From: Hyalella azteca
Lineage: Eukaryota > Arthropoda > Malacostraca > Amphipoda > Hyalellidae
NCBI RefSeq assembly: GCF_000764305.2
Contig: NW_025941543.1
Coordinates: 1 to 64,000 of the forward strand
Direction of reading: 5' to 3'
Length of the DNA stretch: 64,000 nucleotides
Below are positions 32,980 through 44,905 of the stretch, piece by piece. Under the pieces are notes generated by a model. That model searched no databases. It had not been told where the DNA came from and worked only from the letters and a program-made list of their open reading frames with translations. How positions within the stretch are numbered: the stretch's first letter is position 1; each line of letters begins with the position of its first letter. The position numbers and the translations under genes are program-made.

Positions 32980-33900
32980 TGCAAAAATAGAAATTGTCAA
33001 ACAGTAGTATTTTGAAATAATAATTTGATGTACCGGTAATCATAACAATGGAATTTAAAACTCAAATGGGCAGTCAAGGCAGGTAATTATATGCCAAATA
33101 TATAAATGAAATTAATAACTTTTTATATAAACCAAAACCTCCCTGATAGGCATCCCTTCCAATCTAGTGACGTAGCGAGGAAAACATCTACCTATGCTCT
33201 GAACCACGACTGAACTATTTGAGCCGTGATTCTATGGATTTGCAAGACGCAATCTATTTTTTTGAGCCGTGAATACCATATCCCAGCCATGAAAAGCCAT
33301 TAATGTTCTGCAAACTTGTTTGCTAAGTCCTGTTCACATGTTACCCCAAATCTCAAATTTTACAATAGAAACAGCACCAAGAACGTTTGTCTTTACTTTA
33401 TAGGTAACTGAGCACCTGATAATGCAGTCTAATGTGACTGCAACTATGTAATTACCAGTTGACAAATGTTTAGGGTTCACTCATTATGCAGGATATTTTG
33501 GTGGAACCATGGAAGCATTCTACGGAACTGCAAAAGTTGAAAATTTTGTGAAATGGCACATTTATGAATTGCAATTTCTTCAATCAAACAAAAATACATC
33601 ACATTAGAGCAGCAAAATTTCATAGGTACCTAGGTACTTAAATTATATATTAGAGCCACAATATTTCAGAAAAAAAGTAGGACTTTTCCCAGTTAGATTC
33701 CAGTACCATACAAAGTGTAATTATATTCTTTAAAATAAATCCTTTAAAACATATGGCTCAGAGTCAGATCTCTTCTGTTCAAGTTGAGTAGTTGATGTGC
33801 ACTTGAGCACTTCAATCAAGGTTGGGTTGGCAACTTGGCAACATTCTCTTGTGTTGCAATTTGCAATTTCAATACATTCAAATTCTTTGAAACAATTTCC
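32980..33900. other. Rae1 upstream region
   Basis: Probable 5' UTR intron and promoter of Rae1. No repeat family recognised until 33903. GAGCCGTGA occurs twice (33223 and 33263). No TATA box can be assigned. Confidence 0.4.
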
Positions 33901-33902
33901 AT

Positions 33903-34090
33903 GCTTATTAATGTGTAATTTCTTTCTAGCTTTTTTACCATTTTTGGAGCTGCAAAGTTCTCATCTATTTAGATTTAATTTCTTTCTAGCTTTTCTACCA
34001 CTTTTGGAGCTGCAAGATTCTTATCTATTTACATGTAATTTTTTCTAGATTTTCTATCATATTTGGAGCTGCAATATTCTTATCTAATAA
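33903..34090 (+). repeat. 65-bp tandem repeat, three copies
   Basis: Units of TGTAATTTCTTTCTAGCTTT, then TTTGGAGCTGCAA and TTCTTATCTATTTA, upstream of Rae1. Confidence 0.85.
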
Positions 34091-34147
34091 TAAACAAAAG
34101 TCTATAATTAAAATAAGAAATTCCAAAGTTAATAAAAATGGTTCAAT

Positions 34148-34543
34148 TTGATCTTTGGAGTTGCTATAAATTTTAGTAACAAGTATCAATGTATCATCAA
34201 TCATGAGAGAGTATGTGAATATTGCAAGACCTTTGGCGATGCTTCTGCAGCTAAATATACACCTTCAGAAGATCTTGCCAACACATTTCACATTTGGATT
34301 GAAATTAATGCATTTAAGATATTCGCCAGCCTTTGGCCAACTATTTAGAAAAAAAGTAAGGTTTCCGATACATTGGATGGATCAGGATGCAGTTAAGCTT
34401 GTCCGGAAATCAGTTGCAAATTGCGATGAGTTCCCGCGGCCCGCCAAAATATACTGCAAAACATAAACAACAAGTAGTTGCGGTCACATCAGAGTGGTCA
34501 AACAGACTCAGACTGCATTATCACACATTCTGATGACAGTTAA
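34148..34543 (+). repeat. Diverged duplicated segment, copy A (left part)
   Basis: Matches 36680-37280 in order (GAATATTGCAAGA, GATCTTGCCAACACATTT, GGATGCAGT, GTTGCGGTCACAT). It resumes after the TTAA element at 36506. It has a short open frame around EYCKTFGDASAAKY that I do not recognise; probably an old repeat or gene fragment. Confidence 0.65.
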
Positions 34544-36501
34544 GGGGGCCAGCTACCCTAAAATTTTCAATACTGGCGTTTTCCGGTTTTTGTGCTTGTC
34601 TTAAAGCTTACTTTCTGATGCGTGTAACGGTACCAGAATCATCTCTCTACGTCGAAAAATGATTTCGTGACAGCTCCCCAAAGGGGGGCGGTTTTGAGGC
34701 CTCTTCAATAATCTCTACCGTAAAATGGGGTAACTTAGACCACTTTTTTTATAAATGATGCTATTTTTTTACTAGCTAAATTAAACTTGAATTGAAACAT
34801 GCAAAATACAGGTCTATACCCTAGCTTCACTCACCATAAATTGCTGGCTCCTGCCTCTCATAGTCTTTATGTAATTTCAAAAAAAGTGATGATCTTTGTT
34901 ACCCCAGCTCTTGGGGTATCTTAGAACGGGTGGTAAAATCAATTATATTTTTTTGGTAAAATAACTCCAGGTTTTGGTGCATTGTAGTAGAGCTCTTCTA
35001 GTTACATATGCAAATGACAAACTTGAGGAAAGTGTCATAGTTTGCAAATGGGGGGCACTGCCCCATAATGAGGGAAATGTGACTACATAATGGCAGCCCT
35101 GATGGGGTAAAAAAACATAAATAGGCTGTCAAACATAAAATATGTTATATATGGTAATTTTATATTAACTTCCAAGCCGGTCTAGGTTACCTTGTCAGGG
35201 CTGACATTAGGTGGTCTAAGTTCCCCCATTTGGGGGCAGCACCCCCCATTTGGAAACTATGACACTTTCCTAAAATTTGTCATTTGCATATGTAACTAGA
35301 AGAGTTCTACTACAATGCATCAAAACCTGGAGTTATTTAACCAAAAAGAAAAAAAATTGGAGGGGGTACTCTGACAGGCTTTAAATAATAGCTTTTTTTT
35401 GTGGGTCACATTTGTAATTTTTTAACCTATTAGATATGCAAACTTTTTGAATCTTTCTATTGTGTTATGTAGCCTCAGTATTAGGCCTTTAATGCCCATT
35501 GACAAAATTTTGCTATGTCAAATAGTTTTTGAGTTTTGGGGGTTTTTGTTAAAAAAACGAAAAGTGGTCTAAGTTACTCCGCCGGTCTAAGTTGCCCCAT
35601 TTTATGGTATGGGATTAATACGAAGGCTGGACACTAAAAAGGAACGTCTGACGTAAAACGGCCAAATATGGCATTATCCGGTGCATATACTCATCTTAAA
35701 GCTTACTTTCTGACGCGTGTAACGGTACCAGAATCATCTTTCTACATGCATTTTTACATACACAACGCACCGTGGAACAGGGGGTGGTACTGGGCGGCCT
35801 TCAGTAATCCCTATGAGAGTAATTCAAAGGCGGGACTATATATACAGCCTGCTGTTGCCAAAGCAGTTAGTGCCCATCATGACAGTGAGGTGAGAGGTAT
35901 GCAGCCAGTTGCTCTATGCCTTCCTGACTTGGTTTGAGGCTTACTTACGGTATGTTGGCTACGTTACGACTCTTTTACGTCATTTTATGTGCCGCCCGGC
36001 AGTTTTTTGGGCGTGGTGAAAACCTCTGATTGGTCTCACGGCAAACCTATCTCCTCCTACAGTTTTCAAGCTACAGCAATGAGACACATACCATTCGACT
36101 CGCAAAGACCATACCTATCGATTTCATACCTAATTTCTGTCTGGTTTGTTTTTTATATGGGGGAGAAGGGGAGGGGGAGGGGGGAAAATGAGAAAAATGA
36201 GATAAACGCGCATAAAAAAACTATGGGGAAAATGAAAAAACTCATGTTCGAATCGACAGGTATGGTCTTCACGAATAGAATGATACATGTCTCGATGTTG
36301 TAAGATGATATTTGTAGGAGATATATTTTCTAAAGTACCCATTTTTACCCATTTTCTATGAATTTCACGTTTTCTATCAATTTTTTTGCAAAATTCATAG
36401 AAGCAAAATGTTATTTTTTTTTACATTTTACGTATTTATGTGAAGTTTCATGATGATCGGATAATAACTGTAGAAGTTTTTCCGGAGGGTAGCCGGTCCC
36501 C
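34544..36501. mobile_element. TTAA-flanked non-autonomous element (piggyBac- or Kolobok-like)
   Basis: Flanked by TTAA (34540-34543 and 36502-36505). The ends are GGGGGCCAGCTACCCT and the complement of GGGGACCGGCTACCCT (14 of 16 identical). A segment of about 150 bp around AAAGCTTACTTTCTGA occurs twice (34575-34720 and 35660-35815). It holds the nested element 34718-35607 and no transposase frame. Confidence 0.75.
34718..35607. mobile_element. Nested TA-flanked foldback element
   Basis: Ends CCGTAAAATGGGG and its complement, flanked by TA (34716-34717 and 35608-35609). Inside, about 150 bp near 34935-35110 is inverted near 35190-35350, so each half can pair with the other. No coding frame. 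Confidence 0.72.
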
Positions 36502-36599
36502 TTAAGTGAAAACAAATGTTAGTGTTGCTGTACAATTGTACTTTTTTAGGGTGAAATTAGTTATTTGGGGTAATAAATGCATGTGACCTTGTATATAAG

Positions 36600-37320
36600 T
36601 TCGTGGCTTGTAAATGGCTTTTCATTACCCGGCTGAAATGGCTTTTCGTTAAAGATTACCCAGCAACAATTTTGAAAATGGTTGGCGATGCTTTTGGCTT
36701 CAAAACACATATATTGGCAATTTGGCGTCTGGGGCCCACTGTGCAGAGAGTGGATGAATATTGCAAGATCTTTGGCGACGCTTCAGTAGCAAAATTTATG
36801 CCTTCAGGAATCAGAAGATCTTGCCAACACATTTAGATAGAAATTCTTGCATTCAATATATTTGTCAGTCTTCGGATAACTATTTAAAAAAAAGTAAGGT
36901 TTCTGGAATGTTGGCATAGTGACAAAGCACAGATTTTCTAGAATCAGTTCATTTTTAATTTCCTCATTTACACCAGATTTATACCCATTTCTTATGTATA
37001 ACAATGCTGATATCCAGGATACTTTTCTGGAAAATTATAGGACTCAAAAATGAACTTGAGGCAGAGTCTAAAAAAGTTTCTGCTTTGCCACTATGTATGT
37101 CGGAAGGATCAGGAATTTCAGGATGCAGTGAAGCTTGTCTGGAAATCAGTTACGATGAGTTCCCACCAAAAAATGTAAACATCAAGTTTACGATTAGGTA
37201 CGTAGTTGCGGTCACATTAGAGCGGTCAGACTGCATTATTATCACATGTTCAGTTGACACTTGCTGTATGATTGGACTGTTTTTAGGGTAAAATTAGTTA
37301 TTTGGGGTCATAGTGGCAAA
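36600..37320 (+). repeat. Diverged duplicated segment, copy B (uninterrupted)
   Basis: Second copy of the segment at 34148-34543, without the TTAA element. The equivalent site reads TTCAGTTGACACTTG at about 37250. The frame around EYCKIFGDASVAKF is the same peptide as in copy A. Confidence 0.65.
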
Positions 37321-37470
37321 GCAGAGAGCTGTTTAGACAGACTGATAGTGATAGACTCTCCCTCAAGTTCATTTTTGAGTCCTATATTTAGACCAGGAAA
37401 GTATCATAGATACCATCATACCACTCATACCAGCATTAATAATGCTGGTATCTATGATACTTTCCTTTCA
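37020..37470. repeat. Inverted repeat pair and hairpin
   Basis: GACTCAAAAATGAACTTGAG (37041-37060) is inverted at about 37361-37380. Closer in, GAAAGTATCATAGATACCA pairs with its complement around 37445-37466 through CAGCATTAATAATGCTG. Confidence 0.75.
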
Positions 37471-37474
37471 GGCC

Positions 37475-38298
37475 GCCACTCGCCAGTGCGTCTTTATTCT
37501 TTAGAAGTCGTTGAGTGAGCTGTGAGCGTGAGGTCTGTGAAAATGGTTAGTGGGTCCGTGCACTCTGGTGGGATAACCTTCAACAACTCGAGTCTGTATG
37601 GTGTCGGCTGTACGTTGTTTCTATATTCTTTATTCTAGCATTTAAAAATGCAATGTCAGGAACAAGTAACAACTATCCCTGACCTGACTTAGGCTGACTA
37701 ATAAAGTCTTCTTTCAGTTTCAAAATACCTGTTTATCTATTCATTTTATTGGGGTACCTAACCAGGCGGTGGCGCCGTGGCGGGCTCGAAGATATCGGCA
37801 CCTCAAACTGTCTTCGTGTACAGGCTTACTTGCCGGATGGTCACCTTCACCAAGCGGCCGACATTTGTCGGACCTACTTGCCGCCTGCACTGTCGCCGTG
37901 TACCAGAAAGCACCTTGCTTCCCTGCAGCTTCTCCCTCTTTCTTTCTTATTTATTCTTATAGGAGCACTGGAAACTAGTCCATATAGCCCCTTGCCTAAA
38001 CTGGGTTTAATTTGTACCTAACTGTTTTAACAGCTCTGAAAACAGAAACCTGAAACAGAGAGAAAACACACACACGGAAAAAAGAAAAAACAAATAATAA
38101 TAAAATAATAATAATAATATTAATAAATAACTGAATAAAATAAAATTATACAAAAATTAAACGTAGACAAATAATAAGGATAAAGCAGTAAATGAAATAA
38201 ATATTAGAGTAAATAACAAAAACAATGAAAATTAAAAAGAAAAATATGTAAATAAAAAATAATGATAAAATAAAATAAATAAGAAATTAAAAATAATA
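37475..38298. other. No supported gene; ends in A-rich low-complexity DNA
   Basis: 37750-37980 is GC-rich and open in three frames at once, with no protein I recognise. 38040-38298 is made of AAATAAT-type simple sequence that runs into the N gap. Confidence 0.4.
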
Positions 38299-38553
38299 NN
38301 NNNNNNNNNNNNNNNNNNNNNNNNNNNNNNNNNNNNNNNNNNNNNNNNNNNNNNNNNNNNNNNNNNNNNNNNNNNNNNNNNNNNNNNNNNNNNNNNNNNN
38401 NNNNNNNNNNNNNNNNNNNNNNNNNNNNNNNNNNNNNNNNNNNNNNNNNNNNNNNNNNNNNNNNNNNNNNNNNNNNNNNNNNNNNNNNNNNNNNNNNNNN
38501 NNNNNNNNNNNNNNNNNNNNNNNNNNNNNNNNNNNNNNNNNNNNNNNNNNNNN
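38299..38553. other. Assembly gap (N run)
   Basis: 255 unresolved bases between an A-rich low-complexity stretch (38040-38298) and the next contig. The link across it is a scaffold join, so order and distance here are less certain. Confidence 0.99.
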
Positions 38554-38689
38554 ACAGTGTGGAATTCTAGAGGGATATTAAATTAACCAGTACACATAGC
38601 ATATTGGAAAGCAGGACCTGAAAGCTTGGAAAGGCCAGGAACTTTCTACTTTCAGTCCATCATATTTCATATCATATACATAACCTATC

Positions 38690-38875
38690 ACTTTCCAGCT
38701 GTGATTGGTTGATGGGATTGTGATTTTAGCCCCTTCCAGCTTTCTAGCTGTGATTTGTTAATGGAATTGTAATGTTATCTGCTTTCTAGCTGTGATTGGT
38801 CGATGGGGATGCTTTCAAGCTGTGATTGGTTGATGGAGATGCTTTCAAGCTGTGATTGGTTGTGCCCATAAGCCC
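38690..38875 (+). repeat. Tandem repeat with inverted CCAAT boxes
   Basis: Five diverged units of about 35-60 bp sharing CTAGCTGTGATTGGTTGATG. Each has ATTGG, an inverted CCAAT box, or a one-base variant. Confidence 0.8.
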
Positions 38876-39087
38876 CGCCCCCAAATATGGTATATGTCTA
38901 CAGTACTGGTTAACTAAATACTCAACTTAAACTTGATCATTAAAAACAAAAAGCCTGGATAATTTTCAAAAAATCCATTAAATAAAAAAAAAATAGAAAA
39001 TATCTATCAAACAATTTTATAACAAATCTGAGGTTACTGTACAATTGAAACAGTTTGTCCACTTTTGATTCTCCTTTTCATTTATAG

Positions 39088-40191
39088 TTAGTCACCTGGC
39101 ACTTGGCATAGCACTGTATCTAAGGAAAGCATTCCACCTTGGGTGGAAAGCTTTTTTATAAGTGAACTTCCATTTCTAGAATTCCACCCTGGTCCAAAGC
39201 GCTGACATCTGAAACACTGCCAGGGTTTATCAACAAACATGTTAACCTGGAAACGCTGGTAACCAATGGTCACGTGTGAAGGCAGGGCACTACAAGGGAA
39301 GACTACTTTGAACATTGAGGTCCTGATGAGGTCTTTTCCCTTCAAGATTCTCTCTGCAGTAACACCCAGATGTCCTGCAGAGGTCAGAGCTTCAGCGAGT
39401 TCCTCACTGGACACTTCACTGCCAAATGGGCCAATAACTCCTGCTGTTGTAGTTTGACTAGCAGGAAGTCTGCATTTAATTTTCCACATGCCCAGCTTCT
39501 CTACCTCCAGCAGATGTGAGACACCTTGTGATGTCTTCATATTTAGAACTAGTAAATTACGGGCAATGTTTTTTGACATGCTAGAGATGCCGACTTTTCC
39601 AAAAGCTGAGGTGGCCAGTGCCTTGCTGAGAGCAAGGTCATTAGAGAGGAACCTACTTAAATCAACTTGACCAGATGCAGATTGACAGTCTCCACCATCC
39701 AGGAGTGAAATTGGCTCAATCAAAATGACACAGCTTTGCTGACTTGTTAGGTTTTCTACATTGTTTCTTTGTCCGGCTGTAATTACAGTGTCAGAGTCAG
39801 AGACATCATCAAGGGGGAGAGAGCTGAAGAATCCCTCAAAGTTGTGATTCTTGTCAATACCAGAATAAGTTTTAGTTGTAATGTTGGGCATCATGGGAAG
39901 AACATTTGATGAAGTATTACAGATTGGCTGGGCACCAACCACACCATGGCTAGTGTGGGGAGGCAGGTCCAGGTTACATTGAATTGCTGAGCCTGAGCTC
40001 TGAGTTAAGCCTATGGCTAAGGAAGGTGGTTGTGAAAGAGATGGAATTCCATTTGGATCGAAAGAGGAAAGTAAAGAATTTTCATGGCTGGAGCAAGTGT
40101 TTCCATCTGAGTCTGAATGATTAGAAGCTCCACTTTGCTTTCTCCGTTTGTTTTTGCCCATCGTGTCCACCACAAGGCTGACACAGGGCAA
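39088..40191 (-). mobile_element. Non-LTR retrotransposon ORF1 (gag-like nucleic-acid-binding protein)
   Basis: Open frame of 367 codons; the likely start is the internal Met of MGKNKRRKQSG. The C-terminal third (ARNLLVLNMKTSQGVSHLLE, LGMWKIKCRLP, RTSMFKVVFPCSALPSHVTI) is the gag-like core seen in Jockey/CR1-type ORF1 proteins. A CCHC knuckle begins CFRCQRFGPG, but the His is Pro and the last Cys is lost. The frame then stops and no reverse transcriptase follows; the sequence downstream is a minisatellite and the N gap. Not a host gene. Confidence 0.78.
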
Positions 40192-40445
40192 AGTATAAAT
40201 AATGCTGAGAAATAATTACAACTTTACAGAGGAGAAGAGCAAGTCAGTTGCCTTTCCTTTGTTGTAGTTCGAGCTTCGAAGCTAGCGGACACACCATACG
40301 TCTTGCCAGTTGCCACCAATCCAACCGCACTCCATCCCAGCTTCTCCCTCAATGTGCACGCAGCATTTGCCGCGTCCTTTAAAGCGGAACACGCGAGCAG
40401 CTGCTTTATACCTTTCAGCAAAGAGCTCCTAAAATGTGTTCTAAA
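40192..40445 (-). mobile_element. 5' region of the gag-like element
   Basis: Minus-strand sequence upstream of ORF1 with a short frame (40421-40224). It is probably the 5' UTR or promoter of the same retroelement. Its upper end is not defined. Confidence 0.45.
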
Positions 40446-40574
40446 ATTTTGTGATTCTTTTTGGCAAGAACTGTTCTAATAACTGATTTATTCAAAAAAA
40501 CTCATCTACACATTCCCAATATTAGAGACAACAATCCTAAACCAACTGCTAATTAATTGATCGTATTAATGGTT

Positions 40575-40830
40575 TAGAATAGAAGGGTCGGCACTGAAGG
40601 AATAGGCCCATGACCTGTTGCCGACTTTTTGCACTTTTCGTATTTGTTGTGTTCTTTTGCACCTGCTGCCGATTCTTGTAGGTACTTGATTCCTCAAGGG
40701 ATCCGGCATTTTGAACCCGATCTTTCCATAACAGACCATTGACTGAGATAGCTGCACCGAATTGACCGAATCGACACTTCAGCGAACTCTAGCTGCTGGG
40801 CTTTTATGAATGCTTCTCAGCGCGATCTTA
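40575..40830 (-). mobile_element. LINE 3' end fragment
   Basis: The minus strand reads GTCGGCAACAGGTC, then GGGCC and CAGTGCCGA, matching the 3' tail of the LINE at 985-1045. 3' tail only. Confidence 0.55.
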
Positions 40831-41362
40831 TTTAACATTAAAACTTTATTTTTCTTATTTACTCGTTATACAATTACACTTTATTGCATTTCATTTTCCG
40901 TATTCAATTGCATCGTTCTAATAAATCTAATACATAACTGATAAAGTTTCAAAATGGATTTCCAATGATCTACTGTCTTCTAATAGCATAAAAAATGAGC
41001 ATTTTAACTACATAATTTTTGCGTAAATACTCAATCAGAACATTCATTTAAAACTTACTCGAAAAATTGATAAATAAATACACGTCGTTTTCAGTTTTGA
41101 TATATTTGGTAAACTTCGTTCATATAAGTATTACTTAACCAGCCATGCTGTCGTATACTGGAACACGTCACTCCTGATGCTTCCGAGTTTGCAGAGAAAC
41201 AACTTTTACTGGAACATTTCGATGAGATATTGTACATGAATATTTTATTCTCTATCTAATTAGGCAAATGTAACAGTACAAGTCTATAAATGATGCAATT
41301 GACTTTGCGCATATATGAACATGATTTTTTCGTATTTATGAACGATGGCAAGCTATTGGCAT

Positions 41363-41552
41363 GGTGGCCCGGTGGGTACAGTTCAGAGTAAGATGACCAA
41401 ACAGTTAGGCACAGCAAAATTGGAGCGTGCTGAGTGAGTTGCCTGTTCGAGACCACAGCAAGTGGTAAATATTCTGCGATGCTTAGAATTGGAGACAGGT
41501 CTGATGGTCTAACGAACGCCGAAATCAATATACTATATACTATAATATACAG
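41363..41552 (+). mobile_element. tRNA-type SINE, copy 4, internally deleted
   Basis: Keeps the head (GGTGGCCCGGTGGGTACAG) and 3' half but lacks the box B region. Ends in TATACTATA repeats instead of ATT. Confidence 0.75.
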
Positions 41553-42330
41553 TGTTGTTCCAAAGACATAAATACTACTGGAAAGCGTGCGAACGATATT
41601 TATTGTTGGTCGGAGTTCAAAATTGTTTAGACATATATTGAGGTTTCCTCATTCGATAATGCAGAGATATAATAAAAAGCAGGAGGTGAATACAGACTAA
41701 CTCAAAAAGTGTCCTATCAACATAATGTTACCGATATTTTGAGGCTTTATAGTTTCAGCATTCAAATTGTCTGAAAAATCTCCCATGATTCACGTATACG
41801 AAAGCGCATGTTTCATTGTTTAAATGCCGGTCCATTTTGAGTTATAGATAGAGAAACTCCTTACAGTTTTTGCTGATTTACTCTGGGACTTCTTAGGTCA
41901 AATATGCGACTTGGACAACTTTCCAATCTATGTAGATATAAGGTAGATATGGCATTCAACGGGTAGACAGTGATGACGCAAATTTGGCAACAAATTAAAA
42001 AATTTCTGTTCATTATAAACTGAGCGACTGAGCCAATACGTGTTATGAGCATTCCACAGAGAGCATCTCCAAAGAAGCAATAACATTTACGAAATTCAAG
42101 TAAATCAATAAGAAAAAAAATAAGAATAAATCATTATTTATTTTCCTGTTCGGCAGAACCTAAATGTGCTACCAAAATGAAGGCAGAGAAAAAACAATAA
42201 GCTAAGGGGAAATAACGATTGAGTTTTCCACTCTAGAGCCGGAGCTACGTAGCTTGGTCGCTAGACTGCTTTAACTAGATGCCTTCACCTTACACTGCTG
42301 TTATTTCAAAAGAGCATCTTCTTTTGGAAA

Positions 42331-42441
42331 AATTGGAGCAGTGAGTTGCATGTTCGAGACCTACAACAAGCTGTGAATATTTCTGTGATGCTTAGAATTG
42401 GCGATAGGTCTAACGGATTAATGACAGCACCGCTATACTAT
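42331..42441 (+). mobile_element. tRNA-type SINE, copy 5, 3' half only
   Basis: Matches the body from TTGGAGCAGTGAGTTGC to the GAATTGGCGATAGG tail. 5'-truncated. Confidence 0.7.
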
Positions 42442-42679
42442 ATATACAAAACCACTTTAACGCTTTTACATCTCGGCGTGATAAATGTCGTGTTTACATC
42501 TCGTGTCATAAATTCTACATTAGGTATATCACTCTAATGTTGGTTTTTATGGTGCATATTTCTACTGCTAAATTTATCTTAGGTTAGAGAACACAGCCAA
42601 GGACTCTCCCCTGCTTTGTAACAAGCGTAACAGAAACGAGCTTGAGAACCGCCTGCTGCCATGATATTTCCTGATGAAC

Positions 42680-43090
42680 CATCCAGCAGCCAGGCAGGCT
42701 CAATCAAAACGAAGCTGTTTTGTGGTTTCACATGATTCTTAGCATTGGTTCTTTGTCCTGCTGTAATTACAGGAAGAGAGCTCGAATATCGTTAAAAATT
42801 GTGAATACCAGAATTAGTTTGGCATCATAGGAAGAACTTCTAATGAAGTATCACAGTCAGGTGGGCTGTTGGGGCTAGAGTGAGCCTCAGTGATGAGGCA
42901 GGTTAAGGTTGTGTTGAAGTGCTGAATGCTGAGCTCTGGGTTAAGAGCAATGGTTCTGAAAGAGATGGAATTCCATTGTGATAAAAAGAGGAAAGTAATG
43001 AATTTTCATGGCTGGAGCAAGTGTTTCCATCCGAATCTGAGTGATTGGAGGCTCCACTATGCTTCCTCCGTTTATTTTTGCCTGTAGTGT
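42680..43090 (-). pseudogene. Second, heavily decayed copy of the gag-like ORF1
   Basis: Matches 39700-40160 in order (CCATCCAGNNG, CAATCAAAA, GGTTCTTTGTCC, GGAAGAACTT, AGATGGAATTCCAT, TTTTCATGGCTGGAGCAAG, CTCCACT). Contains large deletions and stops. Confidence 0.75.
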
Positions 43091-43099
43091 TAGAGACAT

Positions 43100-44779
43100 T
43101 TTTGCGACTTTTATTTTGTAATAAAATTATAATTTACCTTTACCTTGGCAACACCGTTAGGAAGTTAACGTCGCGCAACAATTTTCTCCTTGATCATTAT
43201 CGTTCCGCTGATCCCCGCTGCAGATTAGTTTGAGCTCTAATAGGTTCCCTTTTATTGTCAGAATAATTGTTATATCATATTATTATTTCTTTATTCGTCT
43301 TCAACGACGACCATTTATTAGATTTAATCTTCGACAGATACGTACGTTGCCAAGGGTATCATTATTTACACTATTTTTCATATCTAAATACTTATATTAA
43401 AAGCCCACCTTGTTATTCATTTTCACTGCATTAAAATCTCAGCTCCAGTCTCTTTCATTTACAATCCTGTTGGTTTAATGTGTGGGTAATGACTGGCACT
43501 TACTCCACATGCCCATCGTCTCCGGCCCTGCAAGGCTTACGCTGGGCAACTGCCCTCCAACTGATTACAGAAGAAAAAAAAAATAATAGTATTGATTAAT
43601 ATGAAGAATACTGAGGGATAATGACAATTTTGCAGTTTTACTGGAATGGAAGATGGAAAAGTGGAAGCCACCTGACTTCGTTGAAGTTCAATCCTGCGAG
43701 CAGGTTACAAGCGAACTCGGCAGAACAACTTGCACACATCAAATGTCATCAGTAGCTTCCAACTTCGACCGGAGTCAAGTGTGAATGCCCATGGTTGAAC
43801 TAGTATGCGAATGCCATTTTTCATCTTCGCGCTTGCAATGCGTAGACGGAGAAGCGAGCCCTTTGCAATTTCCATTAAGTGAAAATTGACAAAACTACGA
43901 AAATTCGCAAACACAATTCTCGTCCCATCGACCGCCAACTTATCTTACAACTTCATAGGAATTAATAGCTTAATAATAAAAAAAAACTTTATTTCTTTTG
44001 ATCTAAAAAATAATACCGAAAATTCACAAATCAATAGAGATGATATTAGAAGCTATAATTACATCTCAATAAGCTTCTAATGGTATCATGTTAGAGAATG
44101 GTTAGCAAATCAATTCACATGAAATAAAAATTGACAATTTTTTTACTATACTATGTTCACTAGGAAGATTGCAGTAAAAAAAGTAATTGGAGACTTAGAC
44201 AAATTCTTTAATTTATTTCTGAGCCTCATCTCAATGATGAGTCTCAGAAATCATCATGGAAATCAAAGAATTTTAATTAGGTTCAATTTGAAAAATACTT
44301 ATTTAAGACATTAAGTGAGACTTTGGCCCGCACACCCACCGACGCACTGACACCGAGTGCTCTCGAACACTGTTGAACTCTGTAGTGTAATTAAAAGTCA
44401 ATAGACATTCGATAAAATCTATTTGAAAAAGTTATAAATGATTCTAACACAATGTACGATGCATGCCTCGTAGATCTCGTCTCGGAAGTTATCGTTTCTT
44501 TTGAAGAGCAATCACGTTATCGATCCCAAGTCGCGTTGAGAAGCCAAGTAACATCTAACAATGAGATCTTGAGGGGGCTGGGGTGAGTGGGGTTGTCGCC
44601 CCCCCTCAACAATGATTTCAAAGTCATCGGAGAAATGAAATTTGAGAACTGGCTTCGGAAAACTTCAGCATAATCAATTTCTTCTCGATATGGGCAGTTC
44701 ATGTATCCACAGTGGCGTTATTAGCGTTAAAATGTAAAATTAGTTTTATGTTCAATGTTCCGAATGTAACTTAAAAAGG
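43100..44779. other. No gene seen
   Basis: Unique AT-rich sequence with the hairpin at 44201-44276. Open frames are short and unconvincing. Confidence 0.4.
44201..44276. repeat. Long imperfect hairpin
   Basis: TTTCTGAGCCTCATC (44216-44230) pairs with GATGAGTCTCAGAAA over a 5-nt loop; AATTCTTT and AAAGAATT pair further out. Size is compatible with a pre-miRNA fold, but nothing else supports that. Confidence 0.5.
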
Positions 44780-44905
44780 TTTACAATAGAAGTGTCTGCA
44801 CTGACAAGTGAATATATAGAAGTGTCTGCACTACTATTACAATACAATAGAAGTGTCTGCACTGAAAAGAAGTGTCTGCACCTGGCCTGTTGCAATTCGC
44901 AAGGG
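44780..44905 (-). mobile_element. LINE-type 3' tail with terminal tandem repeats
   Basis: Minus strand: GCAACAGGCC followed by four copies of CAGTGCAGACACTTCT separated by A/T-rich spacers. Similar to the fragment at 40575; looks like slippage or repeated template jumping at a LINE 3' end. Confidence 0.5.

Noticed and set aside
37749..38021. GC-rich patch open in three frames
   Set aside because: No protein recognised; simultaneous openness in all frames reflects composition.
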